NCBI RefSeq assembly: GCF_000224145.3
Contig: NW_004190345.2
Location: 1 to 64,000 of the forward strand
DNA: 64,000 nucleotides
Origin: Ciona intestinalis
Taxonomy: Eukaryota; Chordata; Ascidiacea; Phlebobranchia; Cionidae
Direction of reading: 5' to 3'
Shown piece by piece: positions 1 through 32,650 of the stretch (positions are counted from its first letter, which is position 1; the number at the start of each line of letters is the position of its first letter). The position numbers and the translations under genes are program-made. The notes beneath the pieces are model-generated. The model did not search any database. It worked only from the letters and a program-made list of their open reading frames with translations, and was not told the DNA's origin.

Positions 1-235
1 AAAATAGTATTTTTCTGCTCACCTGGTATAAAAACCTGCAGTACTTAAGCTACTTATTCTCCAGTATGGCACAAGTACACCTACATAGCCCGTAACTTCA
101 CCATATCTATCTCCCATGTGTCAAACCATCCGGTTTACCAAAGAACACAATATTACCCCCCTCACCCACCTTGACCCCCACACCCCCCGCCTACTATACT
201 GAAGCACCCTTATACCCACCATTGTTGTCCCCTAG

Positions 236-21099
<20,864 letters not shown>

Positions 21100-21986
21100 T
21101 GTTTTGTGCCTTTATACACCATACACCATACATGGTGCTATTAAAACAAGAGTAATATAAACTTTGTCGCATAGAAATTATGTCGGATGTGTGTTTCCGG
21201 TTATATGACGTCACAGTGAATGTACGGGGCGTCACAATGTAGCGATTAATTGACGAATCGCGGCGCTGCGTTGTATTATGACGATGAGCTTTTTGTGGTG
21301 AACAAACTGTTTACAAACACATTTAGTATGAGCAATTCGGGCGCAGTTAAATGAATGTAACTTACTTATTCTCGCATGGCGGGCAACAACAGTCGTCATA
21401 ACACTGGTACACCGTTTTATACACCAGTCACCACGTATGTAACTTTGTCGGTGAGTAATAACCCGTGGGAGCAAATTACGTCAATCAAATATATTTGGCG
21501 TTAAGTTCACCTGTCTCCCAACTTTTACTTTCCTACATACTTTGGATGAAAGCATCGAACATGACATCCCAAAGTATGTCTAAAAATAAGCTGCAAATAT
21601 AATGTTTCTATGTCTCCTGTCATTTCCTGCCGCTCCCATCGCGGAAGTCGCGATTTGGTTTGTTTTTGTTTCGAATACCTCAACTATTTATTCATCAGTC
21701 AGAATGTTTCGTTTTTTGCAAGTTTTACCGAGAATTTCGCCGACGATTTGTTTCATCGCACTTTTCGTAAAATGGTTAAATTTGCCGCAAATGTTTCGTG
21801 AATTTACCAAAAATTCGCAATATTTTATGTTTTAGCGAAAATGTTTTAAAATGATCAGCAATAGTGAAGAATCTCGAAATTATTGACTGATCTCTGACAC
21901 GAATGATTCTTCACTAGTGCCCAATTTTATAAAAAAATGTATTTTCTAGACAATATTTTGAGTAGTTTCACGAAGTTAGTATAATA

Positions 21987-23635
21987 ATGGCTGAAGCTGA
22001 TGACGTTCCAGTGGAAGAGATCCAGAAGTTGGCGATCGATTCGGCAGAAGGGGTCGACACGGGTTATAAGGCCCCGGCCAAAGTTGATTTAACAACAATT
22101 CAAAGTTTGGACGCAGATGACGAAAGTTTGGTGAAATATAAACAAAACTTGCTCGGGCAAACCGAAGGTTCGTTATAAGCAAGGGTTATGATTCCAATGC
22201 GAACGATAACTTCTTTAAAAACAAATTCTTTTAGAAAAAAACCCTTGCAAAAAAATGTTAACTTTGTTCTACAAATAAAAGGCAAATGTTGGTAGTTATC
22301 GAAGCTTAAATGTTTGTCTTATTTAGGAAAGGATGAATAAGTTGCATTATTTGTTATCTTAAAGTCAATCAAAATATGAAACCTTCCCAAACCCCCCACA
22401 GGTTGCCTGGATGAGGGGGGTAACAATGTACTTGTGAAGAAATTTACGATTGAAATCACCGGGAAAGATCCAATCGACATCGATTTAACAGGTGAGACCA
22501 TCGGGGTGGACATGGGGATTGAAAACCTCCTGTGGCAACTTGGCATAAAGTGGTTCAAGTTATGGCTAACTTGTAAAAAAGTTAATATATATTTAATAAA
22601 TTTTATTCTAAAACTTTGCAAATGAATTTAAATATGAAGAAAAACTTTGTGTTGCTTCCAGTTGTTTATATTTAAAACAAACCCCTTAACGAATTTTGGT
22701 TACATGACAGACAAAACACCCCTGATTTTCAATATATATATTTTATGCCAGAGAAGTTAAACAAAAATTTGAATCTTTGTTTATATTTCAGGTGATTTAT
22801 CAAAATTAAAGAAAACTCCGCTGAAAATTCCAGAGGGTTCGATGTACAGAGTGAAAATCACATTCAGAGTAATATAATATCTTTCAATTACATTGTTTTG
22901 ATTAAATACAACATACTGTGAGTTTATTATATGTTGGGTTTAGCAGCCACGTTTTTATTTAATGTAGGTTTTACTCACAGCATGTTTTAACGACTGTCAC
23001 TAATTCCCTTCTCTTTCTTAAAGTTACTTTATTTTCGGTATCATAATTAAAGTGAAATAGGAATTCATGTAATGGTTATAAACAATATCCATTGTTACAA
23101 CAACAATACTTTATTGTTTCAGGTACAAAGGGACATTGTTTCTGGGTTGAGGTTTTTCAGCAATGTGATTAGGAAGGGAATTAAAGGTTGGTTTGTTTGT
23201 GTAATGTTTGAATATCCAGCTAAACCTGCCACTCGAGACCTACGTTGGTGTATGTTGATACACGCACCAAACTGTATCAACACAAGGATAGTTCGACACA
23301 ATCCTGTGAACAAAAATAACTGATTGGTTGTAATGTTTACTGAATAATGCAGCAAAATTATTCCAGGGTTGGCATGACCACCCTACCACCCCATGTTGGG
23401 TGCCCGTGTTTCACTCTAAACCCAATATTTAATTTTATTTTCAGTCGACAAGAATAGTTACATGGTTGGTAGTTATGGTCCGAAGACGGAAGAACAAATA
23501 TATCAATCCCCGATGGAGGAAGCTCCTTCTGGTATGTTGGCACGAGGTCAATACAAAGCTCAATGCAAGTTCACTGATGATGATAAAAACACTATATTAG
23601 AATGGGAGTGGTTCTTTGAGATTGTTAAAAAGTGA
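21987..23635 (+). CDS. ARHGDIA: Rho GDP-dissociation inhibitor (RhoGDI), full length
   Basis: RhoGDI keeps prenylated Rho/Rac/Cdc42 GTPases soluble and GDP-bound in the cytosol. Five exons: 21987-22167, 22402-22491, 22792-22868, 23123-23186, 23445-23635; all phases join, giving 200 residues (human 204). The N-terminal arm is present (residues ~1-60, ending DADDESLVKYKQNLLG, the conserved helix that contacts the GTPase switches). The immunoglobulin-like prenyl-binding domain follows (DPIDIDLTGDLSKLKK, MYRVKITFRVQRDIVSGL, NSYMVGSYGPKTEEQ, EAPSGMLARGQY, FTDDDKN, LEWEWFFEI). The start is the first ATG of a frame open to the family N-terminus. A short paralogue follows 0.9 kb downstream with the same intron positions. 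Orthology to A, B or G types cannot be fixed from sequence alone. Confidence 0.95.
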
Positions 23636-24045
23636 TGACAATATTGTTTATATTCCTGTAACCAAGATGGCAGATTGTTGGGACGTTCGCACTTAAACGT
23701 AATTAACCATTGTGATGTCACAAGTCAACAATATCATCATAATGCTTATTATCACAAACCAAACTTTTAACAATGTACGACAACAATTGTAATTGTGACG
23801 CTTAGAAATAAACAAATGAAACTTAATTATGACATCGCAATATGCATTATAACAACATAGTAGGTTAATAGGGAAACACCCAAAGGGTACTTTCCCTAAT
23901 TATAATGCAACAGACAATTCATTGTTTAAACATGATGTCATAATGGTGATTGTGCGTTGACAATGATGTTGGTTGTGATGAAACAATGGTGATTCATGTA
24001 AGTTTGGAGGTTGCTTCTATTTATTCAATGTTTGACGAATATTTT

Positions 24046-24182
24046 GTATTGCTGATAATTTGAACAACCATTAGTGACCACTGGGTTGAAGCAATTACAG
24101 TTAGTGTCATTCAACAAAACTACATACGCCCACATTGGTAGCAGCATCGGGCCTGAACTCGTGACCTTTGGTTAGAACTGCA
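24046..24182 (-). mobile_element. Composite SINE copy, reverse orientation
   Basis: It holds the reversed core (TTAGTGACCACTGGGTTGAA), then TACGCCCACATTGGTAGCAG, and a degenerate B box. It lies between the two RhoGDI genes, next to copy 2 of the 288-bp repeat. Confidence 0.7.
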
Positions 24183-24200
24183 TTATAATGTAGTATGACA

Positions 24201-24488
24201 TCACAAAGCTGTCTGTTAGACAACAAGAAGTATTGTGACATATTGGCGTGTTGTTTGTTAAACAGAATTGTTGCAACAAAGACCTAATGTGCGGCGTATG
24301 CTGTTTTTTTTAGCAAATTATTCACAATTATGCGAAAACATTTGAGAAAAACATTTTGACTTCAGTTTAGTAGAAAAGTTGTCGCACTATAACATCTGTA
24401 CGCATGGAATTACATCATATCCTGCCATTATAAATACTAGGGCACTGTCGGTACAAGAGGTATATGTGAACAGTTGCTGTTTTGTGTT
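24201..24488 (-). repeat. 288-bp dispersed repeat, copy 2
   Basis: Reverse complement of 19665-19952 with about one difference in 288 bp. It ends 42 bp upstream of the start codon of the short RhoGDI paralogue, so the immediate 5' region of that gene is repeat-derived. Confidence 0.85.
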
Positions 24489-24530
24489 TAACTAAAACTT
24501 TTGAAAGGTTTGTAGACATCGCACTCAACC

Positions 24531-25455
24531 ATGGCACCAGGTATGTCCATAATTAAACATCAATAAAAGTAAATTGAATGAAAATGTTTGAACAGGTGAT
24601 GTTATTGTCAAGGGATTAGACCTGGTTTTCGAAGATGGGAAAACTGTATCGTACGATTTGACAGGTGACTTGTGTTTATGTTAATTATCCCGTATAACCG
24701 CAGCCGTGATCATAACTTTTAGGACAATTGCAATATGGTTTATTTATAATATTTCTATGTTCAGGTGATTTGTCCGAGTTGTACGATAATCGAGCTGAAG
24801 TAAAACGGGGGATCACTTACAAGATTGTTTTAAGGTTTCAGGTAATGTGTGTTATAACTTGACAGCGAGCATGAGGTGTATGGATACTTCATGTGACATG
24901 TTACAGGTTGTTGCAGAACTTGTTCAAGGTCTTCGACTTTTTTGTGATTTTAAACGAAAAGGCATTCGAGGTAAAGTTTGTCTTGAACAATTTACCTGCT
25001 TTTAAGTTAGTTTCTTTAATTATGATAGAAAATATTGGGAAAATTATAAAATGACGAAAAGAGTCGTTAAAACACCTAATTTTAATTTAAATGATTGAAA
25101 AGTGTGGTGGTTACACCTATTAGCTCTCGTTAGGTTATTTAGGAAACTAGTTTAACTTCTATTAGAACAAAATACACAATCTTCTTTGCCTCAGTTTAAG
25201 AAATACCTTTTATATTTATCCATTAATACCAATAGTGACGATCAACTTTATCCAAACTTGTAACATTGATAATTTTTAGTTGACAAGATCCCGAGCTCGA
25301 TTAGGAGTTATGTAAAAGGTGATCACGAGTATCAGTCGGAAACTTATGAAATGCCACGCGGGTTCCTAGCAAAAGGACCTTACACAATGGAGTTCCGATT
25401 CAAAAATCAGGAAGAAACATTTCTTGAATGGGAGATTCCATTTGATTTGGAATAG
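24531..25455 (+). CDS. Short RhoGDI paralogue lacking the N-terminal arm
   Basis: Five exons: 24531-24540, 24596-24664, 24765-24841, 24907-24970, 25280-25455; the sum is 396 bp, in frame, 131 residues. Exons 3 and 4 are exactly 77 and 64 bp, the same as in the upstream RhoGDI, and the intron positions agree, so this is a tandem duplicate. The immunoglobulin-like fold is kept (GDVIVKGLDLVFEDG, VSYDLTGDLSELYDN, YKIVLRFQVVAELVQGLRLF, GFLAKGPYTMEFRF, FLEWEIPFDLE). The helical arm of about 65 residues that blocks GTPase switch regions is missing: the protein begins MAPGDVIV. Either this is a free prenyl-binding domain or an upstream alternative first exon escaped me; I looked from 23636 to 24530 and saw none. 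The tail motif NSYMVGSYGP is changed to RSYVKGDHEY. Function unknown. Confidence 0.85.
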
Positions 25456-25874
25456 TCCTTTAATATAATATGCTAATGCATGTTTTGTATTACTCAGATA
25501 TTCCAACTATTTACTCAGTTTTATTAAACCAATGGATATTTAACATTTTGTGTCTTGAAAACAACAATGACATCACTATACATAAGTATGACATCATGTT
25601 ATACATCATCAAGGCCAAACATTAGAACTTGTGATGTCACAATGTGGTATGACATCACAATACTGATGTTTGTCACCTAATAAGAAATATTTCGAGATTT
25701 GCGAAAATATTTAAACGTTCAATGGCCTTTAGAAGTACAATCCAATCGATTAGTGGAAATGTAATTGCCTTTACTGTTTATGTTTCGGCAGCCAGCGGGA
25801 GGTGTGACAACAACATAACAGAGTTAATGGTTAAAACGATATTGTTTGTGGAAAATCTGTCCTTGGTGTGGGAT

Positions 25875-26010
25875 TGTTATTCTGTGTCTGATAATTCAGA
25901 CAACCCAGTAGTTACCACTGGGTTGGAGCAATTGTCAGAAATTGTCTTATCTAATCACTCATTCGACCATACTGGTAGCAGTGATGAGCCTCGAACCCAG
26001 AACCCCCTAG
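25875..26010 (-). mobile_element. Composite SINE fragment, reverse orientation
   Basis: It holds the CCAGTAGTTACCACTGGGTT core with a TACTGGTAGCAGTGATGAGC head segment. The open frame over it (25722-26021) is a repeat artefact. The rest of 25456-26137 shows no gene. Confidence 0.65.
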
Positions 26011-26137
26011 GCTTGAAGTAACTTCTCATTAGACCTGGGAGTTTGGGCAGAGTTCATTTATTAACAAGCTCACACAATTAACAACATAACATTTTGTTGG
26101 GTTTGTTTGAATGTTCAATCCACAGAAACAACAACAA

Positions 26138-27818
26138 CTAATATTCACTATTCCCCACGTTGGCTTGCTGAAGTAAATATATGGTTTTGTTTACAATTTC
26201 ATCGCAAACCTCGTCATCAAGAAGTTGTTTCACCTGCAAATAAACAATGACTTTGTTTGAACTATATATATAAACAGCATGGGTGTTCGGTTATAATGAA
26301 TAAACCCCTGGTTCTCCACAAACCCCCAACCCATACAAAATACATAACAGCGCATGATTCTCAAATTACCTTGTACGACATGGACGCCTCATAGGCGTAC
26401 AAGATGCTCGTGTCGTACAGAACAACCGATCTTTTTGCCAAACATTTGATGCAGTTTCGTAATCGACAAATTATTTCTCGATCTTCGATTGGAATTGATT
26501 CGTTGCTGATGATAAATCCTCCGTCACCTGAGGTGGGTGGGTGTAAGTTGTTTTGTGTGGCAGGGTAACAACAGTCGTTATAACACGGGTTGCTGAAAAC
26601 AGTCTTACAAGCACTGAAAACACACAATGTAGGTGAAAGTACCTTCTTCCGTTTGACTGCTATGTTGTGTAGTATATATCCAAATATACCCGTTGTTTGC
26701 AAGGATAATGGAGGCACCACATGATAAATTATGGATGTGATTCTTCCTTCGTTTGATGAGAGAAGGGGAAACTATGACCAAACAACCTTGGCTTAGTTTG
26801 CCGTATCGTAAACTTCGTGTATGGAGAGAAAGAATGCCGTCAACATTAACCTGGGGTGGGAATAATATGTGGTTACCCCACAATGCCAGGGTATATAAGT
26901 TACATTCAAAAGTTTAATGCAAATAATGAGCTGTTAAACATAACGTAATATCATTTTTTATTCATTTTTTTTATAGAGAAAGGAAGTAACAAAAACAACA
27001 GTTCTTAAAACATGCTACGTGTAAAACTATTTTAAACAACTATTCCATCAAATGAGGATAATATAAACAACTCGCTTGTGGGACTTCAGCACTTATAAGA
27101 TCCCCTTCGTTTAAATAACTTCTCATGTTTAGTTCATCAGTAGCCGACCTTCTACGTAGCTCACCCCCCGGTAAGTTTACCGAGGAAAGTTGAAGGATTG
27201 AATCCAAACGAGAGTTCGTCTCAATCTGTGGATATAACTTATTTATCCTCGCAGGGCAACGACAGTCAACAAGGATGTTCTGTTTAATACACCTCATGCC
27301 CACATACAAGTTACCACGTATGTAAATTAATCTTGTGGCAGGGGCCCAAAAAAAAAAGCCAACACAAATACTTTAACCCACCCACCTTCCACCTCTTCTG
27401 TTGGACCTCTTTAACCCTCCCCACCACAATATCCCCCACTTCACCAGTGTATCGTGACTTCAAAGCACGAACGCAGATTAATTTATTTATTCGTTCAACA
27501 ACCCCAGCCACAGATGAATATAATTTATCATCTGCATCTCCAGTGCAGTAGGTGCCTGCGTATACATGGTAACCATAGTTAGGGGTGCCAACTTTAAAAC
27601 AAGGGTGATTTTCATTTACAGATTTTACTACAAAGGTTAACAAACGTGACGGTTGTTGTAACAAATGTGTAAATACACCACATTAACCCACCGTGTCCCC
27701 GCATGTAATCCGTGTCTTCGGTTATTACATCTCCTGGCGTTACTAAATATGAGGTGCCAGTCTCATATTGGTTTTGCGTGCGTCGTGTAGATGGTAAACG
27801 TATCGTTATGTTGCTCAT
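26138..27818 (-). CDS. EXOSC2: Exosome complex component RRP4 (EXOSC2)
   Basis: EXOSC2 is one of the three S1/KH cap proteins of the RNA exosome, which guides RNA into the 3'-5' degradation channel. Six exons (transcript order): 27818-27692, 27555-27386, 27225-27076, 26850-26643, 26527-26370, 26233-26138; total 909 bp, in frame, 302 residues (human 293). Domains in order: N-terminal domain (LVTPGDVITEDTDYMRGHGT), S1 (YSSVAGVVERINKLICV, YTGEVGDIVVGRVKEVQQKR), then KH (LPGGELRRRS, SLHTRSLRYGKLSQG, CGASIILANNGYIWIY, and a C-terminal helix with LYDTSILYAYEASMSYK). The intron after 27076 starts with GC rather than GT, and the 150-bp exon fits the frame only with that site. It shares a divergent promoter with NSMCE2. 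Confidence 0.95.
27235..27330 (-). mobile_element. SINE tail fragment in an EXOSC2 intron
   Basis: It contains ACTTATTTATCCTCGC, GTTCTGTTTAATACACCTCA and AGTTACCACGTATGTAA, the 3' half of the composite SINE in reverse orientation relative to the window. Confidence 0.65.
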
Positions 27819-28192
27819 ATTAAACCGAAAACTTATTCTTACGAGTTTTGTATTATCAAACTAATGCTAACACCAATATATAAACAGAACACGTGCCGCT
27901 TGGTATTTACAATTTTGCCTTTTTCTTTTATCGCGGCATGTCGCTTTTATTTTGTGACGTCATTAAACGGATCGCGAAGTGTCGCGGCATAATTGAAATT
28001 TTAAGTTTCTTTGAACAATATTCTCGAACGACAGATGTTTCTCAGATTATTATGACGTAATAAAGTTCAAACAATATCGATTATTACAGAATAATCAATA
28101 TTCGAGTCGTGTGCCCTAGAACATATTGTTTATTCATTGTTGCATTTGCTGCATAATTTTTTTTATATTTTTAGATTTTAGTTGATTTGAAA
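27819..28192. promoter_or_regulatory. Divergent promoter between EXOSC2 and NSMCE2
   Basis: These 374 bp separate two outward-facing start codons. The stretch is CpG-richer than either gene body and carries an intact TGACGTCA (near 27954) plus TGACGTAA-like sites. I see no TATA box. A shared promoter is inferred from spacing only. Confidence 0.6.
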
Positions 28193-30074
28193 ATGTCTGA
28201 CACCGTAGGCAGTCGACACTTGGACGGGGCAATGCATAACTTGGAGAAAATGTCGGAATATGTTCAAACGGGGAAAACTGAAGTGATTGAAGTCGGAATA
28301 GAACTACTCGAAAATAAAAGTTTGCCACATAATTTGAAATAATCTGATGTATTAATACAGTATCATTTATATACTTGGACGATATTTATTGTTATTTTGA
28401 TGTAGTGTATGTGTTTGGAGTTTGGTTATTTGACCCCTTCTTTTCATTGTTTTAATTAGTTTGATCTTCGCTATCGTATTCAATGAGATAAATAAATTAT
28501 TGTTTTTATTCCAGTTGAAAACTCTGGCATGGATAAGTTGCAAGAATGCATCGGTGGGTTGATACGCGCTGAACAACGGGTCAAAGCATTCACTCATTCT
28601 GTTGACTCGCTGAAGTCACGTTGGCAAAACGGGGAACTTGAAGACTCCATGGATATTGTGGAGGTTTGAATGTGGTTGTTACCTTTTTAGGGGATTCACC
28701 CATGTATGTTTTACTTAAAATCCAAGTTTTTATTATTTCTCTTCATTGTTTGGTCTGTTGAGACATGTTTGGTGGAATAAAATTAAATTTTTTCAACGGA
28801 AGACCAAATTCCAGTATGACATCATGCCTGGTAGCAAGTAGCATTACTCATTGTATTCATCATTAAAACCATTATGACATCACACAGGAACTAGAAGCAG
28901 ATTTTAAGCGCGAAACAGAGAAAGTAACGAACGACCCGAGTTTGTGGGATCATGAGTTCATGACCTCGTTTATCGAACAAATGAAAACAATCGATGCCGG
29001 TGGGTTAGTGGCGGGGTGTTTAATGGGCGTTGTCGTATTTACACAGTTTATTGTGGTATGTTATTTACAGGATTTGAATTTAACACTGGTGTGAAGCCTC
29101 GTGGTGATGATGATGTCATGCAGATGGCGGGCGAGGCAACCACTACGTGCCCGATAACACAGGTGAGTGCGAGTTATAGTAACACATGTGGTATTAGGAA
29201 CATTTAACACAATGGTATTTTTAGTTTCTTTGGTATAAAACCATTCATCCTATTTCTATGTTTCCTCTGGCAGAACGTCATCAGGATTAAAAGACCCAAG
29301 AAGTCTAAAATATAAAATGCCTGGTTGCCTGGTAGTACCAATATACTAACAAACGCGAAAGTCCCAATAAGTTGTATTGTTTGAAATATATGTCGCCTAA
29401 CACCTATTATTGAAGTAGAAGTTATACAATGTTATGAATAAGTTGTTTGTTGTAACTTGTTGTTTGTTGTAGTGCCAGATGGCGGATCCTGTTAAAGATA
29501 AAATATGCGGCCACAGTTTTGAGAAGCAAGCCATCCTAGCGCATATTGCGCAATGTCAGAAACGTAAACGACCTGCAAAGTATGTTGGGTTTAGAGGATG
29601 TTCAATATTTTGGGTGTTGATATTCTTTTACAGGGCAACGAAAGTCGTTATAACATGGGTGTTCTGTTTCATACACCTTGTGCCCGCTTACGAGTTACCA
29701 CGTATGTAACTTATTTATCCTCGCATGGCGAGCAGCGACAATTGTTATAACACGGGTGTTCTGTTTCTTACACCTCATGAGTGATTGTTTTTATGTATAT
29801 AAATTGGCTACTCTAGTTTTAAAACATTTTATTACACTACCAATGTTTCATATTGAATACAATGAGATATCACCCTGGTTGCATCAATGCAGTCCAACCA
29901 CGGAAGTCACATCAACCAATATAATATACCATCAATATAACTATCCACCATAGGTGTCCATCAACTGGTTGTACGAACATCATCGATCGGAACAATTTGG
30001 AATCGAACGTCGCGCTAAAACAATTAATCCAACGAAGGGTTAAAGATTCCAACCAACCACAGTCCAGCGTTTGA
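28193..30074 (+). CDS. NSMCE2: SMC5/6 complex SUMO ligase NSMCE2 (MMS21)
   Basis: NSMCE2 is the E3 SUMO ligase of the SMC5/6 complex, acting in DNA repair in the nucleus. Six exons: 28193-28319, 28515-28663, 28888-28999, 29071-29162, 29473-29579, 29954-30074; total 708 bp, in frame, 235 residues (human 247). The N-terminal half is helical (LDGAMHNLEKMSEYVQTGK, RAEQRVKAFTHSVDSLKSRW), as expected for the part that packs on the SMC5 coiled coil. The C-terminal SP-RING is complete: TTTCPITQ, then KDKICGHSF (Cys and His ligands), then KCPSTGC (two Cys). It ends in a basic tail. A possible alternative last exon lies at 29275-29315. Confidence 0.94.
29640..29795 (-). mobile_element. Two tandem SINE 3' segments in an NSMCE2 intron
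   Basis: The block GTCGTTATAACATGGGTGTT to GAGTTACCACGTATGTAACT is followed at once by a second diverged copy starting TTATTTATCCTCGCATGGCG. This is a head-to-tail pair of SINE tails between exons ending 29579 and starting 29954. Confidence 0.65.
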
Positions 30075-30213
30075 GGTCACGACCCCTGAATACCAGTACA
30101 AAGTATCTAGGGATCATCCCAACTATTGTCCGAATACGCAGTATAACTTTATTTGATCTTTATTGATAATAATGAACATTACGAATGCTGACCACGATTC
30201 CATGTATATTGGT

Positions 30214-31848
30214 TCAACACAACTTAAGTAACTTGTTCACCATCTCCCCGATGCCGTCAAACACACGGTGCACACTGGTGTTGCACATGTACGCCGGAGT
30301 CGTCACAATGCGCATATTCGTGTCCACATGACATTCGTGTTGTTCGAGGTTAAGGAATATTAAACTTCTGTTAATTTACTTACGTTACTTTTGACAGCAA
30401 TTGCTCTAAGCCATGCAAGGATAAATAAGTTACTTTTATTGGGTGAGGTCCTACAGCGTGTCACGCCATGGGACCTGGGGTTTAGACCAGAGTTGCCGCA
30501 GTGTTACACTTATTCATCCTCACCCAATAATTATGGTTGAAAGGATATAGTAACGTCTTTCTCCACATGCACACCCCCACATTGTTGTACAGCCCCCACT
30601 GTCCCACTATAAGGCCAATCATCCCCCTCAGCGTGACCTAAAGTAACCTCAACACCTGGTAGACACTTAGCAGCCAGCACAGGGGGCAATACAAGTTAAC
30701 CTGGTGGAAAGAATTGAAATCAGAATAATTAAAGTTAAATTTATGACCCACAAAAGTACATGGTAGTTCGTAAGCGGGCATGAGGTGTACGAAATAGAAC
30801 ATCTGTGTTATAACGACTGTTATTGCTCCGCCATGTTAGAATAAACAAGTTATCAAATGATCACAAAACTATTTTCACCGGATTGGTTTCTTGTTTGAAT
30901 GAAAATCTTTGATTGTCTTTTCCACTTCATTGTTGACATCACAATCAATATTATCCACTGCCCATGACGATAAATTCTTGGCAGCTCCAAAACCACCAGG
31001 GAACACTAACGCATCGAAATCGGCTTCGTTCAATCTAAACAAGTTAATATTGTTTGGTGTAAGTGTTATACTTATGTCCAGATTAACAATCGAAGCTCTG
31101 AACAGGAATTAAAGCTGGTGCAAGGTTGTTATGTGTTGCACCACAGTGGCTGGAGTGGCCGCCTCTATATTGGAGGTAACAGGCTCGATGCCGCTACCTT
31201 TGTAAAGTATGTATCTTTGACCAAGACAATTAACAACAACTGCTCCAACCCAGTGTTCACTAATGTGTCGTAAGTAGGCATGGAATTGAAACACCCACGT
31301 TATAATATAAACCCCCCATACATACAGTGCCAGTGGTTCTACCATCCCCCTTCCAATCCTTGCCGATTCCACCAACACATTCCTCCCACCATCCATCACC
31401 TCACCACTAACATGGTTGATCGAGTGCATTTGTTCAACATCGGGTGCGAACATTTTCACTTCGGCTCCAGCGCGACTCAGGTGAACCAAACAACTAAACA
31501 ACATATTACAGGTACAAGTTGGGTTATGTCCAACTAATGGGTTACAACAATCTATAAGGTTTGGTAATAAGCCAATTGTGCGCTAAATTCAAGGTCTCAT
31601 TGCGTGCCACACCACAAAAATATGTCATGTTATATTAATGTACCGCGCAAACTTACGCCGATGCTTCGTGTACTTCTGTACCATCATACACCCCACAACC
31701 AGATAGAACCTTTGAACATTATAATGTCAAGAAATATATTATATTCACTAATACTGGTACCTACCACGGCAACTTTCTTCCCCATAACGATCGAACCCGT
31801 GTGAAAACAACGGTTAGCGCGAATTGATTTATTGAGAACTCGTAACAT
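30214..31848 (-). CDS. GATD3: ES1 / GATD3, DJ-1/PfpI-type mitochondrial protein
   Basis: A glutamine-amidotransferase-like class 1 domain protein; the vertebrate ES1/GATD3 is mitochondrial and related to bacterial ElbB. Exons (transcript order): 31848-31765, 31709-31657, 31493-31326, 31034-30879, 30700 to about 30555, 30367-30214. Exon 1 gives a basic, acid-free N-terminus ([19 protein letters not shown]), a good mitochondrial presequence, then [20 protein letters not shown]. Later marks are [54 protein letters not shown] and [19 protein letters not shown]. Exon 5 reads correctly only if one base of a homopolymer (30682-30686) is ignored; its 3' edge is uncertain. It is tail to tail with NSMCE2 (139 bp between stop codons). 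Confidence 0.9.
31140..31280 (+). mobile_element. Composite SINE fragment in a GATD3 intron
   Basis: It has a tRNA-like head (GCCTCTATATTGGAGGTAAC, GGCTCGATGCCGCTACC) and core (TGCTCCAACCCAGTGTTCAC) on the plus strand, antisense to the gene. Confidence 0.65.
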
Positions 31849-32640
31849 TTTGTTTTGATTCTAACAACTGCAAAACATAATGGTTTATGTGAGTTTCCAA
31901 CAACATTGATATATTTTAGAATGAAATGTTTAACAGACGAGAAGAGTTATTTGAAATACACACGAATATAAAATTACATATTTCATAACACTTGATCTTG
32001 ACTGATATTTGGTTACGAGAATCGTCCAACTCCATGAGCATTAGATCACGACCAGATTCATGCGATGAAACATTGTTACATTGATATATATCCAACCAAA
32101 CACACGAATCACAACAAACAAAAAATATTTTCTAGACTTAAAAAATTTGTGGTTTGCTGAAGGGAAATAACCGAAAATGGGACTGGTACAAAATGGTAGT
32201 TGACGTCATTACTACGTCATCATTACATCGTCACAATTTACAAACGGTAAGTCAACTTTACTTTGGGTAAATACCAATGTCTGTGTTACTAAATTAAACT
32301 TAATAAATTATATTAAACAGGGAGTTTACCAGTTAATAATATCCAACCAGTAGGTAGTATTTTACCAACCGCTAGATGGCGATACGTAACGCTATACTTG
32401 TCGCTTATATTTTGCGGATTGACAGCGGGCATGAGGTGCGCACAATCTATGGCAGATCTTTGTGGATATGTTTTTAATTTGGCCTGTTGTAATGACTATT
32501 ATTTAACGTTTACACATTATATTTGTAACACTGTGGTTCTTTACAATGACGTATGAATCTAAGGTCAAGGTATTAAGTCTTCCAGATTATCTGTGCCTAC
32601 ATTATTACGTCATAACCAAATGGTTATGTCACATGCGCGG

Positions 32641-32650
32641 GTTTATATAC
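32641..32650 (-). promoter_or_regulatory. Mirrored TATA box in the left palindrome arm
   Basis: On the minus strand this reads GTATATAAAC, the same as the Nodal TATA region at 35079-35088, in the same arm context. It points left, toward GATD3, whose start codon is about 0.8 kb away. Activity is unknown. Confidence 0.5.

Noticed and set aside
22434-22625. RhoGDI frame continuing as MKKFTIEITGKD and onward to 22625
   Set aside because: This is exon 2 of RhoGDI read through its donor at 22492 into intron sequence.
25722-26021. 99-codon open frame after the short RhoGDI
   Set aside because: Half of it is a SINE copy, and the rest has no recognisable protein character.
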